Shown in pieces: positions 35,635 to 48,800 of a stretch of DNA of 64,000 bases (positions are counted from its first letter, which is position 1; each line of letters starts with the position of its first letter). Source of the stretch: Chlorops oryzae (lineage: Eukaryota > Arthropoda > Insecta > Diptera > Chloropidae); contig CM035807.1 of NCBI GenBank assembly GCA_020466095.1, positions 82,794,241 to 82,858,240 on the forward strand. The letters are read 5' to 3'. A program made the position numbers and the translations under genes. A model generated the notes under the pieces. That model saw only the letters and a list, made by a program, of their open reading frames with translations, searched no databases and was not told where the DNA came from.

Positions 35635-36596
35635 AATATAACTGATCTGGGGTCCATCAGACGTCTCATCTCTAAACTGATTTTCTTCTTAAGGTTCCTA
35701 ACTGGCGCGATCTTGGCCTTATTTATTATAAGAGCAAACAGTTTTCAAGCCAAAAAAATAATAAAAATTTGAATTTTTTTTAAGAGAGCACAAGGATCGT
35801 AACTTCACATATTACAAAAGTTCCTACAATTTTATATTTTGTCAGACTGCGACGTCAGCTGCAGAGGGTTTACTTGCGGCAATTCATAACATGTGAATGG
35901 TTTCGCGCTATGAAAACAGTTCAACATTTTTAATTAATAATTCTATGAAAATATTATTGATTTTTCAGAAAGTATTTTCAATATTTGTAAAAGGTAAAAA
36001 ACATATTTTTTAATATTTACAGAATATTTTCTATTTATATCAGGGAATGAAAAAAAAAGTTATTTTAAAATAAGTATTTTAAAGAAAAAAGGCAACTAGA
36101 AGATCGGAGGAGGAAATTCGTTGCATTTTTATATATCCCATCCTAGATCAGAGTGCGCTTTTCTCGATGCTTCACTCTATTTCTTTCTATTTGGGCATCC
36201 ACACGAAACATATTTGTTTTATAAATAAGTTTATTAGTATTTTTTTTTTTTTATCAAAACATATTTTTGCTAAAGTAAATAAGTTCACTTAAGATTCTAC
36301 ATATGTTACACATAAAACTAAGGATTCACTGTATTCCACAATTATTGACAGACACACGAACTTCTCTCAAAGAGATGTAGAAATATATAAAAAGAGCACT
36401 TATTCTTAGTGGCTAGCGACGCTAACATAAAAAGACACAATAAATTTTTCAAGCGCACCTTAAATAAAACAAAAAAAAAAAAAAAACATTTTTAGTCTAT
36501 TAATTGTGGTTTAAAAGCTGCTATTTTCCTAAGACCTAAGTACATAGTAATTGCGTTAAATTTTTTTAATTTGTCAAGGTATACAATTACATAAGA

Positions 36597-36602
36597 TTTA
36601 TT
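36597..36602 (-). terminator. polyadenylation signal of raw
   Basis: AATAAA lies on the minus strand about 95 nt after the raw stop codon. Another AATAAA at 36234-36229 could serve a longer 3' end. Actual use is not visible from sequence. Confidence 0.45.
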
Positions 36603-36696
36603 ATTCGCATTGTGTGAGCTTTTGTTAAATAAGAATATAGCCAAAGACCGCATCGGCGCAGAGTTGTTGAAATGGCTTAATACGACACGACGACGA

Positions 36697-36855
36697 TCAA
36701 TTGTATTTGCCTCGTGAATTGCAGGTTTTTATTTTTTCCACTGTGCATTCAAGCGCCGCTTTCAAATCGCTGAAAACAGGTACTCCTTGTCTCTTGGCCA
36801 AATCGATTAAGTATGAACGACCACGATTGTAGTCCTTTATGGCTGCCGGGGTTAG
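36697..36855 (-). CDS. raw: raw terminal coding exon 9
   Basis: This exon starts after a TTTGGTTTAG acceptor and reads LTPAAIKDYNRGRSYLIDLA, then KRQGVPVFSDLKAALECTVE, ending GKYN and TGA at 36699-36697. The RQGVPVF...LKAALE pattern repeats the RRGLPVL...IPSALQ of exon 6, closing the second fold. It is in frame with exon 8 only if the shift at 37447 is corrected. Confidence 0.85.
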   Translation of the reverse strand, partial: LTPAAIKDYNRGRSYLIDLAKRQGVPVFSDLKAALECTVEKIKTCNSRGKYN

Positions 36856-39800
36856 CTAAACCAAAATATATATTATTTATGGGGGCCCAATACATGATTT
36901 TAAAATAGATGCGCTCCAAGCTTTCCCGGTATATATGTACATATAACGAATGGAATCATATATCGAAATAATGGTTTTTATGTTGTGATTATATGGGAAC
37001 GTTTTATTCATACTCTTTTGACTATGTAGAGAACGCATATTGTTGAGTGCATAAAATCGGAAAGGAACCCACGGCATTTAGATTAAAACATAAAATCACA
37101 ACAAATGGGAAAACAATTTTGCTCAGCTGATAGCTTAATATTTGTTGTACCATACATAGTCGAACGATTTTAATTAGATTCCGATTTATTCATAGGATTC
37201 TAAAGAAACCGACAAACTATCTGATATTTCACCCACAAAACCAAAAAAACTGCGAATTAAAAATTATAAGGGGAATTCCATGAATATGGTCGGTCCCACC
37301 CGTGACACTAATTTTTTTTAGATTTTAGCTCATAATAATTGAAAAAAAAAAGGACGCGATTCTCAAGGATCTAAAAGGGCTGCATAGAGAAGATTTCAAG
37401 TTACCTTTTCGTTTCCAATAATACAGTTTTCTGGGAGCATTTGGACGGACAGAGCACCACATTATACATTAATCCGATGCAGTGAGCTGCAAGCGTCATT
37501 GGCGCGAGCGAACGTGTTTCGTTAGTAATCACGAAAAGTAAAACCCGACTGGAGTCTAGTAACGATGGATTAAAAATATTCTGCCGCACTGGCATCGGCA
37601 GCGACCATAATAGCTTCTCTTCGGCAACGGTTACTTCTTCCTCATGGCCCTGATTTGGATCTTTTCGACGCGTTCGCATAAATGATCGCTCTTGTGTAGC
37701 TATGTTGCGTGTTTCATCAAATACTCCCTTGGAGATATCTAATTGAGAAGGCAGGATGCTTTCATGCAGTGCTGGCAAATGAAATGTTACATTTTTTGAC
37801 TTAAGGTACGGCACTGCAACATCCTGTCGCCATTTGGTTCGGAGTGCGCAACTGCCACCCAAATACACGTCTCGAAAGTCAAGAGCAGAGAATGGTAATG
37901 CGTCACAATAGTTGCTACAGTTTATTGAGTTGATGGAGCTACTGCTTGAAAACACAGAATCGTTGGAATCGCTTTCCTCTTCTGAAGGCAGCGCCGCTTG
38001 AGAGGCATTAGCTAATGCATTAGAAGTTGGCGTGCCATGGGCCGTTTTGTTCTGATGATTCGAAGCCGCTCGACCGGATGGTGTTTGAGTCTTTGTTGTT
38101 ATTTCGGTTGTTGTTTCAATTGATTCGATGTTGACAAGGATTTGAGTCTTGTTTGCTGATTTAGCTAATTGAGAAGCTGATTTTGATTTCAACGGTAGTT
38201 CGAGCAGCTGCGGCGAAGAAGTCCCACTGTCACGACTCCGACTTAGCAGTTCGTTCAAACACTGATGATGCTGCTCGTCATTGCACCCACCAGGAACACT
38301 GGCATTGCTGGATGTACGCGAGATATTCTTTGTACTGCTGTAAAAATTGATGGTAAAATTTTCGTCACCTGGAAAAACATAAACACTTATTGAAATTTCT
38401 TTGCATTTTTTGGCTTTGTGAATGCTAACATACCTTGTAGGTTTGCTAAGAAAACTGGTGGCGGCGGCACATTGGTGCCCTTAATTGGTGAGATGCAACC
38501 GCTTTCGTGAATTTCTTGCTGAAGCACGGATAAGTACGCGGATATTATGCAGAAAAGCTCAAAGTCAATAGAATTTGAGATGTCCGGAAAATCTGTTGGG
38601 ACATCACTTGCTATGGACGAGGAAGAAAGACTTCCTATTGAAGAACACGTTTCTGTTGACTTATTTGTCATTGCTTGTTTCCGTAACGCCTCTAATGATT
38701 CCCGTTGGGTTTCGATTATTTTGCTCAAATTGTCTAAGCTCACAAGGCTCTGAGCGTAGCCTAAATATAAGAGAGCTTGTTGACACTGTTCGATGGAAAT
38801 AACATCATGATTTAGACTAACACGGTCGAACGCACCGCGCACTACACTAAAAATTCCCATGTCAATAAAAAAAAGGTATCATCAGTTTCGATTGAAAGAG
38901 TAAGTTTTTTATATACATACACTAAAATTGAAGCTATGTTCGAAGGTGGATCTCTAATGCCAACCAAAATTTCTTTGGTTCGTTGCAATGCCGATGGTAT
39001 ATTGTCCAACACTGGTAAGCCACGTCTTGTGACAAGCTCTTTTAACATCATTTGATTTCGCGTAAGATCCATGTACTCCCTAGAAAAAGAATACAAATAT
39101 TTTACTAATCGAACAAAGAATCTTTCGTATGTGATATCCTACTGTTGTGAAATCGGCTCATTGAGAATGTACTGATTAGGTTTGTAGGGATGAAGTACCA
39201 ATACCAACTGCTTGCAGTTTTGACCCGCTATGTGAGCCGCCTCTATGGCCCCAGCAGATGCACGTGTCTCCGAATCCATTACAAAAAACAGCACTCTGGC
39301 CTTTTCCTTGGCACGATGCTCAAGTTCAATTAGATCAGGAGTCCAATCCGAAACTTGCTAACCATTGAAATAAGACATCAAAAATATGAGAAAAATAAAT
39401 ATTAGTTTAGTTTAAAAGATCATTTCAAATGAATAATGTTTCTCCTAGCTCACATCTGGGCTTTTCAAAATTTTTGAAATTCTAATCGGAGGCTTAAATA
39501 GACGCTCAAATTCGAAATTTCATTCTAATATTTCGAAAAAGTCCGATTTTGGGGCAGTTTTGAGATTTTTGTGACATACCCTAGTAGACCCGGAGGTACC
39601 CTTAATAATGGACCTATCAAGAAAATTTTTTGAGAGGATGCTTACGGCTACAAAAGAAGCATACGTGTCAATTTTCAGCTGTTAAGTCCAATTTGAATTT
39701 CGGGTGTAAGACACAATTTTCGAAAAGGCCACGCCCATTTTTCCAATTTTTGGAAAACACATTATTTGCCTTAAAATATGCTCAAATGTCAAATTTCATC

Positions 39801-42800
39801 AAAATACCTTAACAGACCCTAGTACTGGAGGTACCCCTAAAAATGACACGATCGGTGGAACAATTCTAGTATCTGGCCGTTTCTGGGATCTTTTTTTTTT
39901 GATGCCAACTTATAGAAAATGACCCCCTGACCCACTTTTTTGTTGTTGTTTTGTTTAATTATTTCTTTAACAAAAATTAAATATTTGAAATAATCCCCAT
40001 AATAATTTCCATATTATGAACATTCACATATTAAATCTACCAATTGGTAGATTTTTTCAAATCATATCTGGCAGAACCATAACCAGCTGTCAGTCTGTTT
40101 TCACAATGTTTACATTGCATTTTCATACAAACTTTAAAGGTCGATATCTCCTAAACTAGAGGCGACCCCCAAAAACGGATTGCGGATTTGGAATCAGGGG
40201 GTCATTTTCTATAAGTTGGCATCAAAAAAAACAAAGATCCCAGAAACAGCCAGATACTAGAATTATGCCGAATTGTTTTTTTGTTTTGAAAATATTTTAT
40301 TACCATTTTTTACGATGTTTTATGGAAAACAATCAAAATTTTAACACTTTTTTTCATCAGTCCGCCATGTTTTAATATGAAATTTAATAATTCTGGTACG
40401 GACGATAAGGACAGACGTACTTAACAATAACCAATTCAATTTTTTTTATTTCAGACAACATAAACAGCCTACAACGTCCGATTTTTTTCAATTCGAATTC
40501 AAAATCAATAGGTATCAAAGGCGTAAGGAAAGTACGTGACAATTCGAACAATAACCAATTCATATATTTATTAAGTTGTGCAAAACAACAAGTAAAAGTT
40601 TTCAGAGTCGCAAATCGATTCCGATTTTCACTTTTTAACACAAACCCCAATATTTTAAATCATATAAAACTATAGCTAATGGTGGAAAAGTTCAACTGTG
40701 GTGAGCCACACTATAGTTCGGTGAACCACGTAATAGCTTTTGGCCGAAGTTGCAGCTATAGTTCTATAAGGCTGAAAACACACCAAAGCCAACAAAACGT
40801 TTTTTTGACGTACAGCAAAAAAACGATTTTCGACATAACCCACACCAACGCCAACAAATTTGTCGAGCTCAAACAAAATCCAAGCCAACAGCTTTCTGTA
40901 TGCTTTTTTGTCGAAGCTTCTGTTTTGCTCGTGTCGTTTGCAGTGTGCGTTGCGCCGTAAGCTTACATGAGATTATCGACGTTGACAAGCGTTCGCAACG
41001 TTTTGTCGAGTTCGGTGTGGGTTAGCTGTATGGAGTGCCATATATGAACGGCGTTCGAACAAATGCGTTGACCAACAAAACGTTGTGTCGTACTCGGTGT
41101 GTGTTGCTAGATAAGAAGCAATATACTTTTGTCGAATTCAACATGAAACAACGTTTTGTTGGCTTTGGTGTGTTTTCAGCCTAAGTTTTGAATTGCGATG
41201 TCAATTGTTTTTATGTAAACTGTCAAATGTGTAAATGCCTCAAAAAAATGTAAGCAATTTAAAAAAATTTAAATTACAAATAAAAGTATATAAAAAAAAT
41301 TAAACGATTGAAATAATATTGAAAGAAAATTCAAAAAAAAAAAGATAAAATTTATGCGTTTACATCAGACCCCAATGACCCCTTAAATTTCATCGACCTT
41401 TCAATTCTGAGGCTCACATACTGCATGATATGCTGAGTTGCTGTTTTTTTTTGTTTTCATCTCGCATTTTAAAAATTTGATCACACATTCTTACCGGGTT
41501 GTAAAAGGAAATGCCTGATTCCTTTAACGCCGGAATCGCCACATCTGCTCGCCACGTTGTCGGATTGCAAGATCCTCCAAGGAAAACTTCAACAGGCGTT
41601 GTATCCGACGAAAATTTCCGATCTGAAATGTTTCTTTTATTTATGCTACAGTCTTCGGCGTTGCGCATGTGCTTTGTACTTTGTTGCAATACATTTTGGC
41701 TGAATGGGTTGCTGAATTTCGATTCGCAAGGGATAGACCCCCCTCCGATGCTCTTGTCATTATTAAATGAATTGACATTATCATCCTCTATATTAGAGTT
41801 TTCACTTTCCAGAGTGTCCAATAAGCTTAGTTTATCCGAAATATTCGATGAAGCTTGAAACGTTGAGGCCCTTAGGAAAGAACAGAAGAAGAAGAAAAAA
41901 TATGTTAAAAGAAGAAGAAGAAAAAACGCAACTCTTTTCTTTACCGGAAACGTTTGAGGTCTGCTGCTAGTACACAAAATTCGCCAAAAGTTAAGCCATT
42001 CGATTGTCGGCTGCCTTTTCGCGCCAACATTTTGGCAGTTTGTATCATTTCGCCAACTGCAAAATGGCATAAAATTAAATAAGATCGAATTTTTGCAATG
42101 GAATCCTTTCTATTTACTCTGTTTTTCGCTCGGATGAAAGCTCAACTCGTGAAACAACTCCTGCGTCCGTTCCACTGGCACCACATTGCAGCGCGCTTTG
42201 GCTCTCCACGCATTCAGGACTTCTCTGCAAAAATAATAAAAATGCAATTATTTTTATTGTTTCCGGAAATTTCTTAACGCAATCGAAACAACAAAAACGA
42301 GCCGTTGCAAAACACCACTGCCAAGCGGTTCCCATTCTTGGCTCCAGGCAATGGTGCACATGATTTTTCATGCGCGAACAAGGAAATTTCCAGAACTACG
42401 AGAAGGTAGTATTTCAAATGGAACATGCTATTCTGTTAAGCTGCTCGTTTAAAATTGAATTTTCGCCCTGGAGGGGCGAGAGTAAACTAAAAAGTTTGAT
42501 AACAGCACACGATGCTTTTTACGTGCGCATTTAATCTTTCCATTTAAATATAAATTTATACAAAAAATTTGCTTCCAGGAAAAAAAAAACACAACTTTCC
42601 ATTTATTACACCAGTCAACATTTCATTGTCGTTGGCTTTTTATGTGTTTCCCGTTAAATTAATTTGAAAAAATACAGCAAAGCTTCTGAGTTCAAAACCT
42701 AAAAGCTGAATTACAACAGGGCAAGGACAGCGCTTTTGCCCGCCTGTTCAATCCGCCACTGATCAAGTTCCAATCGTGGACATTCGTAGGCGCTATTGAG

Positions 42801-45800
42801 TTGCTCCTATTACACTACACTTTACAAATTTTCATGCATGAACTCAAAAAACATGCAGTGTTAATTTCGATTTTTTATTCTGTGGGCAGTTAGTTGTGTG
42901 GCCCACTGGGGTCGTGCTCACGCAAATTATTTCATATACATATACACCGAGAGAAAAAGGTAGTTATATTAAATGAAAAAGCAGGTTAAAATAACCGAGT
43001 TCACCGTTAATTCTTAGCTTATGTGTAGTAGCGGTCAATTCAACAGTACAAACACAGTCAATAAGGATATAACTACCTGATGGTTGATATAACTGTCTCG
43101 CGGTTAAATCAACTGTCACCAGCGACTGGGAAAAAAAATTTATTTTTTGCTTTGACTTTTTTCTATCTTCTTTTATAAATATTTTTTTTTTATTAAATTA
43201 TTATATTTTTTCTTTATTTATTTGTGTCTATTTAAATCTTTTTCTTTTTCATATCTTTAAATTTTCTCGCCTCGGCCGAGCCTTGAACCGCTGACCTCCA
43301 CTTCGCTGGGCGAACGTCTTAACCATTACGCTAAGCGAACGAATTTAATTTGTTGGTCAAAATGCTCACTTGAGTTTATGGTTGCTCAAGTTTTTGGGGA
43401 ACGTGCTTAAGGAATTGTTTCACTCCCAAAATTTTTTGCTTGAAAATGAACCATTAAAAAAAAATTAAATAAATTAAAACCTCAAAAATTTAGGAGAAAA
43501 TTTTTGTCTTCCAAAACAACTACACTCTGAACAAAAAAAAAAACTGTAATTTAAAAAAAAAATTCTGAAAAATTCCCGCCGCCAGCAGGGATAGAACCCC
43601 GAAGCTCACGACTGTCGAGTCACAGTTTAAAGCACTGAGCTATCGAAACCTCCGGAGATGGTTGATCAGAATGCGAACTTAAGTGAACGAAAGCGGATTT
43701 GAACATAAAAAGTAACTGTTTTTCAACTGTTCATTTGACTGCCTTTTTCAGTGCATTTAACGCGGAATACAGTTTATTTGACCACTCTTACTTTAACTGT
43801 TCTAAGTAGTTGATTTAACTGTTGTTATTTCTCTCGGTGTACAATTTGCTCTTTTTAATGATATGTTAATTTGGACAACACGCACATTTTTCGATGTAGT
43901 AATTTAAGTATTAGATGTACAGAAACGTTTGATACACCGTTATATGCGTTGTGGCAATAGTTTTAAAATTGTACATTTCTTTTATTTCTCGCGAAAAAAC
44001 CAATGACATAAATTTATTTTCCATTTTCGTAATCAGCGGAAAAATTTACTATAGAATTCATATCTTTCGGGCTTTGGAGCATTTTCGTGCAAGCTAGTGG
44101 GGCTATTAGGAAAATGCGGGAAACGAGGCTACGATGGTATGGACACGTCCTGAGAGCGGATGAGGACAGTTTGGCGGAAAAGCGCTACACGCTAAAAACA
44201 CGTCACGAAGCAGCGTTGGATGGACATAGTAAAATGTTCCTCGAGGCTGATGAACGCTTTTATCTCGAATCTTTTTTTGAACTCGCGGGCACGATTTCTC
44301 CAGTTCAACTGGACCGATTTTAATGAAACAAAGTGGAATCAACGCAGAGTTGCCACTTTTATGGCGTGAACCTCAATCATAATTTTAACAAATTTTGTAC
44401 CATTTTTTTTTTTTACACTGAACTACAAAAATATATACCCGAAATCGATGGTTAATTTTTCAATGGCCGCCATTTTGTCAAAAAAAAAAAATCCCACAAT
44501 TATTTTGGAGGCTCACGCCATAATGACATCTATACTGATTAAAACCCCGTTTTTCTTTTTCATTTCAGACAACTTGGAGACCTTTTTTTTTGAGCATCCA
44601 CTTCGACGGCCGAGAACTTATTGAACCGCCCTGAGATAAAAAAAAAACAGTGTGCTGCTTTATTAACTTTCATCTATTCCTAAAACAATAAAAAAAAAAA
44701 CTAAATTGAAAAATCTCTTTTCGTTTTCTGTCAGGAATTTTTTATTGCAGTTAAGCTCAAAATCCAATATTGCGAGAGCTCGATGCGAGAGGCTGAGACG
44801 TCGCGCAAATATTTCGCGTGACGCATTTCAATCTCCAATGAAAGTTCTGCGTCGCGCAGATGATAGCATAATTTCAATTCTAGTAATGCAATATTTGAAC
44901 CAAGTACCAATCTAACAAGTACCGAGTACTCATAAAAAAGTACTTAAGATAAAAATTTAATAAAAAATTTTTTTAGTTAAACAAAATTCGTACAAGCCTG
45001 GCTTCTCGCTTATGACGGCTATAGCTGCTGTTGAACTTGTTCACTAATTATTTTTTTTATTTTCAAACAAATTTTGCTTTAAGATTTTAAAATTAACAAC
45101 AAATTTTATTTGAACATTTTTGGTTTCACTAGTTTTAACGAGTACCCAAACAATATCTACATCATTAGTTGTCAAACTGCCTCGCAACGACAAATATTCA
45201 ATTTTTCGAACTTTTCTCGCTACGAGGTCTCGCAGTGCGATACATTGGAGCTTGAGCCATATGATTGAATGTATTGAAATTTGTGTGCGTCTCGTCTCGC
45301 GCTCTCGCATCGGGCTCTCGCAATGTTCGATTTTGGCCTTTACTATTACAAAACTACAAAAAAAAGAATTTTATTTTGCAGTGATCCATTATTTTGAGCT
45401 GTTATTTTCACTTGAAGCATAGATATTTATGAAAAAAAATTTCATACTTTAAGTTGAAATTTAAATGCAAAATTTTGTGATTAATGACAATTATAATCCG
45501 CTTAATCTTATTGTCAAGACGAACAGGTGTTCAGAAAATAAAAAAAAAGTATCAAATGGAAGACTGTGAAATTGGTTTGATTTTCGATTTTTGCTCTTCG
45601 AACCCTATTTCGGGATATTATTTTTAAGTTGAAAAAGCCAAAGCGATTTGTCAACTGTTTTCCATCATTCAATCCGAATGAAATGTTACGCATGCGAATT
45701 GCAATTTTGTTCATCACACTTGTGTAGATGTTGTCAAACAGATTTATGCACAAACAGCACGTTCCTCGCAAATGCGTTCCCCCACATTCACCATTGGCAG

Positions 45801-48800
45801 GCAATTCCAATGCTGAGTTTGTCTGAAGCTTTTGAACAGAACAAACAAACAAACAAAAAAAATCGTGAAAAAGAGATTTCACTGCGGTCGGTATAAAGCA
45901 TTGAATCGTTTCAATAAGAATCAACCGCGAAATAATCGATGATGAGGTCATAACTAATAATAAATGTGAACCTCTCCTATTTTTACACTCGCAAGAAGAG
46001 ACGCAACGGCGCACAGCGTGAAATATCCACACACAAACTCCAATACGGCTTATAAGCTTTCCGATTTTGTTGACAGAAAAACTCAGAGAGCTGACTGTGC
46101 ATTGAAAGAGAACTTCTCGGCGCGCCGAGGGCAAGAGCCTTTCAGAGAGAATTTCGTTAAGAGCAATTCTATTGCGACTGCTTTTTACTGTTCGACGACA
46201 CAACGCTCCGAGACGAACTATTTTGTGTTGCTCCGATTAAAATATTAATAAAATTAAAAACAGTATAATTTAAAAACTGTATTAGGTGTAACCGAATATA
46301 AACTTTTTCAAAACATACATTACAATTAGGGACGTCAAAATCCCGGGATCCCGGAATTAGTCCTGGTGGTTTTTCGGCTATTCAAAAAAAATTTGATCAA
46401 CAAATTCATATATTTTAACTTCGACCAAACGATTAAACGATTTTGTACGATTTTTTTTTTACGACTTAAACGATTTATTACTATTTTTTGAAATCCCGAG
46501 ATCCCGGAATTGGCATCCCTAATTACGATATCTTATTTTAGAGGAAATTCATTCAATTTCAAGACGTCAAGTAATAATTTGATAAGAAAACTATTTGACT
46601 CGGGTATGTGATTGCTTTCCCTTTCCCGGGGAAATGAATTCCACTTCAAAATTGGTGGGAGTTATTTCCCTCTACCTAAACTATCATTTTTCCGCATAGA
46701 AAGCTTTCTATGGGAAACAAGTAAGGGTGTTATAGTCAGGCGAGCCTGACAATAGAATACCCGACACATACACACATGTTCAAATAATTTTTAATATCAA
46801 GAGGTGTTTAAGACCATAAGGGGCCCCATATACCGACTTTTGATAGATTTCTTTATGAAAACTGCCCCTTTGCCACGCCCACTTTTCCAATTTTTGTTGA
46901 ACTATAATCGGAGGCTTAAATATACGCTCAAATTTTAAGTTTTATTAAAATATTTCGAAAAAGTCAGATTTTAAGGCAGTTTTTGTGATTTTCTCGACTA
47001 GACTGAGGTACCAAAAACGATTTTAAGACCTACTGGAGGTACCCTTAATAAAGGACCTACAAGAAATTTTTTGGAGGATGTTTATTGCTAAAAGGAAGCA
47101 AATGCCAAATTTCGTTCAAGTCCCATTTGAATTTCGGTTGTACGAGATATTTTCGAAAACCGCCCTTCGACACGCCCACTTTTTCAATTTTTAAATTAAT
47201 ACACTGCCTTTAAATATGTAAATATCAAATTTCATAAATTATCTTGAAAAATTTCGATTTTAGAGCAGTTTTTGTGATTTTCTCAACGACCCTAGTACTG
47301 GAGGTACCCTAAAAATGGTCCGATCGGGTCCATTCTCGAACTTGTTCTTACTCATGTGCCTGTGAGTACGCATATCAAATTTCATAAGATAGCTCATCTC
47401 CTTCGATAAGAAAACTGTATAACAGACGGACGCAGACGACTGGCTAAATCGATTCTCCTGGTGACGCTGATCATTTCTATATATATTTTGTATGGTCTAT
47501 CTCGACTGGTTCTGGGTGTTACACACAACCACACAAACGCAATATACCCTCGACATAGAGTGTGTCGGGTATAAAAACCGTCGAGGAATATTCATTTAGA
47601 ATAGGGCTGTTTCAGGAGAATATTCCCCTAAAAACCTGGCAACAGTGTTGGGCTCTGATATTTGTATATAATACCAGTTACACTAAAAAACTCTAGTCTT
47701 GAAGATTTATTGAGAAGTTTGGATATTCGAGGGTGTTTGATAACACGTTGGTAACTTGAGAATTACAGGCTAAGTAGTGCCATACAGTTCTGTCGTTTTT
47801 AATTTTCGTTTAGTAGTACTTTGGGGAATTTTGTAGTACTTTTAGGAAATGAAATAAAATCGGTTGGAAATATGTATAATATTTAACGAATCTCTTGAAA
47901 ACTATTTCCTGGATGGAACATGAATGGTACTACTGTATCCTAGTAAATTTTACGAAATTTAAAAAAAAAACTTAAGGAATATTGTATAGTTGTCTTTTTT
48001 CATATTTGAGAAAAATTTTTTGATGGATACTTGTAATCTACTATACAGAGCTGAATTTTTAGAGAAATGTAGTAATATTTCTATTTTAGTAGTATAGTAG
48101 TACGGGTGATGAAATTGTAGTAAAATACTACAATTGTAGTAATTCCGACAGCACTGGTGCCATACCAGAACGAGTACATTTAAGAATTTCTCTCTGATTA
48201 TTGCTAATATTATGTTGAAGTCAGCATCACCGAAATATTTAATTAGTTTGTTTAAAAAACATTCATTGTTATTTAAAGACGCTCCGAATAGGTAGATAAT
48301 TTATTTTTTTATAAAGACCTACAAACTAGAACACCTCTTTTGATGAGCTATAATTCATTTGCCTAATCCCAGCGGCCAAAATGCTGCCTACAGAAGCAAT
48401 GAACCGTAACACATTTCGTAGGCCGTAGGCGGTAATGCATGCGACCTCATATACCATCCTAGTATACTTTTGGTCGAGCATGGCCGTTTTGTAGAGTGAA
48501 CGCCTACCACTAGCACATGAAGTAGCTATTTAGGCAGTTGCCTAGAATCTCCTATACTGTAAGTAGGCGGATAAAAGCAAACGTTTTTGCCGAGATTCTT
48601 GTCACTTCATCGCCTTCTTTGCATAACGTTATATTTTCATGAGACCAGCAAAAAAAGGCTTCAAAGCACCTTGAACTTAGGGTTTGCATTGTATCGCCTA
48701 GTGCATTATCTCGTATTACTGTACTTTGTATCTATTAATAGGCAGGTCACATACAGTCTCGTATACTTTGTAGGCGGTAGACACTGTTGGTCGCTGGGAT

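Larger units (their letters stand above)
42945..43839. mobile_element. TA-flanked element carrying tRNA-like cassettes
   Basis: The ends CACCGAGAGAAA and TTTCTCTCGGTG are inverted, with TA on both sides (42943-42944, 43840-43841). GTTAATT/AACTGT-type motifs repeat near both ends. The middle carries two minus-strand tRNA-like modules (43262-43345 and 43573-43660). It lies in raw intron 1 near exon 2. Confidence 0.72.

Noticed and set aside
42114..42371. 85-residue frame over raw exon 2
   Set aside because: It is in the wrong phase; the splice-consistent frame gives a helical segment that continues in exon 3.
43262..43345. Functional tRNA gene
   Set aside because: A and B boxes are present, but the stems are poor, and the module is repeated within mobile elements.
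45514..46203. 229-residue minus-strand open frame, and the possibility that 46,010-46,250 is an alternative raw promoter
   Set aside because: The frame has no recognisable domain and poor composition. The GTTCGTCTCGG-type text could be a leader, but no splice link to raw exon 2 could be shown.
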